Shown piece after piece: positions 62,551 to 64,000 of a stretch of 64,000 bases of DNA. The translations under genes were made by a program, and so were the position numbers. Under the pieces are notes generated by a model. It did not search any database and was not told the DNA's origin. It worked only from the letters and a program-made list of their open reading frames with translations. Origin of the DNA: Exiguobacterium aurantiacum. GTDB taxonomy: Bacteria > Bacillota > Bacilli > Exiguobacteriales > Exiguobacteriaceae. Within the stretch, counting starts at the first letter, position 1. Every line of letters begins with the position of its first letter. The stretch covers positions 496,001-560,000 of the forward strand of contig NZ_MKXO01000001.1 of assembly GCF_001766415.1 (NCBI RefSeq). Direction: 5' to 3'.

Positions 62551-62597
62551 AAAAAATTACAGATCGGTTACAAACGTTCTCGTAACAAATCTGTAAT
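62551..62597 (-). terminator. Terminator of the GDYXXLXY gene
   Basis: TTACAGAT-N2-GTTAC pairs with GTAAC-N2-ATCTGTAA and runs into T7 on the minus strand. The arm contains TGTAAC-N5-TGTAAT, which matches a WalR box by sequence. Confidence 0.65.
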
Positions 62598-62604
62598 CTG
62601 TTTG

Positions 62605-63069
62605 TCATTCTGTTTCAGCTTCGATTGGACGTAAATCATGGGCCCGGACCATCCCCCAAGGCGCCACGTCGACTTCAACTTCGAACGTTTTCGCACCTTC
62701 GATCACCGCTTTCTCGTCCTCGGCGACACGGTATGAACTCATGTCGGTGATGAAGACTTGGCGATCGTAATATTCAGCCCGCGTCCCACCAAAAAACGGT
62801 CGGGAGCTGACCCGGTCGATTGTAGCAAAACCAGCGTCATCTGTTTTGAATGAGACGTAGACCGTCCCGGAATCGACATCTTGTCGCCCTTCCAACGAAT
62901 CGAACTCGAGATAGACGTAATCCCCAAAAAATGGGTCATACGGCTCGTACGACGTCGCTTTGAACGTATACGACTGGCCGAACCAAGACACCGCATAAAC
63001 GAGCAAGATAAAACCGATGGCAATCAATACTTGTACGATCGGTACAAGCCAAGGAGTGATTCGTTTCAT
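62605..63069 (-). CDS. GDYXXLXY domain protein
   Basis: A 154-residue protein with one N-terminal hydrophobic helix (residues 8-28) and the family signature GDYVYLEFDSLE. The rest is beta-rich and presumably outside the cell. The function is unknown. In other bacteria such genes accompany DUF2157/DUF4401 membrane proteins, and here the gene overlaps the start region of such a membrane protein gene by four bases. Confidence 0.8.
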   Translation of the reverse strand: MKRITPWLVPIVQVLIAIGFILLVYAVSWFGQSYTFKATSYEPYDPFFGDYVYLEFDSLEGRQDVDSGTVYVSFKTDDAGFATIDRVSSRPFFGGTRAEYYDRQVFITDMSSYRVAEDEKAVIEGAKTFEVEVDVAPWGMVRAHDLRPIEAETE

Positions 63070-63998
63070 GTCCGAGCATCCCCTCTCGTACGGCTACGCC
63101 ACCACAACGCGAGCGACAACGCGAATACGATCAACGCCCCGATCAAGAAGAAGAGCGAGATGTCGAGCCGGTCCCAAACATAAATGAAGTAGATCGTCAT
63201 TTGGACAAGCAAGAAATAGATGAACGCCAAAACGATCGGTTTCCGCTCATGGTCTTGCATGATCAAGTAAGCGAGCGCTACCACTTCAAGCAAGATCGCG
63301 AGTAAGATACCTGAATCTTCGAATAGCGAGAACGGGATGACCGCGAGTAGGCTCACCCACAGCAAATCGGGGCGACGATGTGTCAAGTACACAGCCACGA
63401 GGACGACGGAAAGCAGCGTGGCCTCGATGACGGACGGCTGACGTTGAGACAACCAACCCTCGGTCGCATTGACCAAGTAACCGATGGACAAGATGGCAGC
63501 GACGAACAAGTAGAGATACTGCCACTGAGCCCGCTCCCGGTAGACGAGGAACAGGATATGCAGTGCTGCGAGTGCCCAAAGCGGCCAAAACCGTCCCTCG
63601 TAATCGATATACTGACCGATCGTGAGCAACAGTCCGTAAAAGCTGAACCAGGCGAAAATCCGGTCGAGCTCGTTATCACCGTAATGGAACCAAACCCACG
63701 TCACGAGCAGGCCGAACAGGATGAGTGTGATCCCGATTCCTTGAAAACTGTTCGTGACCGCTAAAAAAGCGGCTAGCGCTGCGATGAACGTGAAGATCGG
63801 GTGCTTATAGATCAGTTTGTGCAGGACGGCGACAGCAAAGAATAGCCAGAACAGAAGCGGTAGTTGCGAGGAAAGATTATACGTTGTGAAGATGACAATC
63901 ATCGTGGCGACGAAGAAAACGACGCCGAGGACGCGGAACAACGTCACATACCGAGGGGCTTTCACTTGAAGCCGCTCCGCTGCTACGTACATCCCGAG
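63066..63998 (-). CDS. Multi-helix membrane protein (DUF2157/DUF4401-like), 5' end outside window
   Basis: At least 308 residues with about ten hydrophobic helices, ending in a basic tail (WWRSRTRGDART). It is overlapped by the GDYXXLXY gene, the usual partner of DUF2157/DUF4401 proteins; assignment to one of the two is not certain. An ATG at 63992 has no visible ribosome site and the frame continues to the window edge, so the real start probably lies beyond it. Confidence 0.6.
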   Translation of the reverse strand, partial: LGMYVAAERLQVKAPRYVTLFRVLGVVFFVATMIVIFTTYNLSSQLPLLFWLFFAVAVLHKLIYKHPIFTFIAALAAFLAVTNSFQGIGITLILFGLLVTWVWFHYGDNELDRIFAWFSFYGLLLTIGQYIDYEGRFWPLWALAALHILFLVYRERAQWQYLYLFVAAILSIGYLVNATEGWLSQRQPSVIEATLLSVVLVAVYLTHRRPDLLWVSLLAVIPFSLFEDSGILLAILLEVVALAYLIMQDHERKPIVLAFIYFLLVQMTIYFIYVWDRLDISLFFLIGALIVFALSLALWWRSRTRGDART

Positions 63999-64000
63999 CA

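Noticed and set aside
62556-62572. Perfect-looking WalR box (TGTAAC-N5-TGTAAT) upstream of the 3D-domain gene
   Set aside because: It lies entirely in one arm of the intrinsic terminator of the preceding gene and about 180 bases from the start codon, so the match may be a by-product of the hairpin. WalR control of this gene remains possible but is not supported.

Overview
The window looks like chromosome of a Gram-positive Bacillota, most probably Exiguobacterium or a close Bacillales relative. The evidence is gene order and signals: miaA-hfq, ricA-mutS-mutL, thyA-dfrA, a complete hisZGDCBHAFIE operon with divergent hisJ, anaerobic nrdDG, strong GGAGG-type ribosome sites, cre-like (CcpA) sites, and SigB-, Rex- and NrdR-like sites. 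G+C is about half by eye. No rRNA, tRNA or CRISPR array was seen. There is no gene-free stretch above about 300 bases; the longest non-coding parts are the ends of an IS605-type element and the region before the 3D-domain gene. The organism is an inference; no database was searched.

Layout. 1-7.5 kb: end of a TetR regulator, a DAO-type oxidase, a BAX-inhibitor-like membrane protein, a DJ-1/PfpI protein with a SigB-like promoter, thyA-dfrA, a GGDEF protein and fumC. 7.6-13.7 kb: a nucleic-acid operon (YhaM-like exoribonuclease, COG0523 GTPase, FEN-like exonuclease, RNase HI), a cre-controlled unknown gene, miaA-hfq, a 31-residue membrane peptide and an AmiS/UreI channel. 13.8-18.3 kb: secreted thermolysin-type protease, a two-gene ABC exporter and an SGNH esterase. 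18.3-24.1 kb: an N-acyl-amino-acid racemase cluster (GNAT, racemase, local regulator, NhaC-type transporter, M20 hydrolase) tied together by a repeated operator. 24.1-30.9 kb: DoxX-like protein, HtrA, FAH-family protein, nrdDG, formate/nitrite channel, ribosomal protein L25/Ctc. 31-38 kb: mutL, mutS, ricA, ElaA acetyltransferase, CrtI-like oxidoreductase. 38-44 kb: small membrane and kinase genes, an orphan amino-acid-binding lipoprotein coupled to a second hisC, a GT2 synthase, a maltose-type acetyltransferase and a TIM-barrel protein. 44.2-52.1 kb: the histidine locus. 52.1-53.7 kb: a small transcription unit and a solo TnpB element with a LexA-like box. 53.7-64 kb: unknown gene, candidate CcpA-controlled small RNA, dCMP deaminase, TelA/XpaC pair, NSS transporter, quaternary-amine ABC transporter coupled to a lipid kinase, a 3D-domain wall protein and a GDYXXLXY/DUF membrane pair.

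The most noteworthy items are (1) the racemase cluster, which reads as a D- to L-amino-acid conversion pathway, with an identical spaced repeat (TTGTCGTTA-N4-GTCGCTAA) at two of its promoters; (2) a short terminator-ended transcript downstream of the dCMP deaminase whose promoter contains a perfect cre palindrome; (3) a promoter-terminator unit of about 105 nt beside the TnpB element, and a LexA-like box in front of tnpB; and (4) a cre overlapping the promoter of an unrecognised 172-residue protein. Functional calls rest on motifs and remembered family features.
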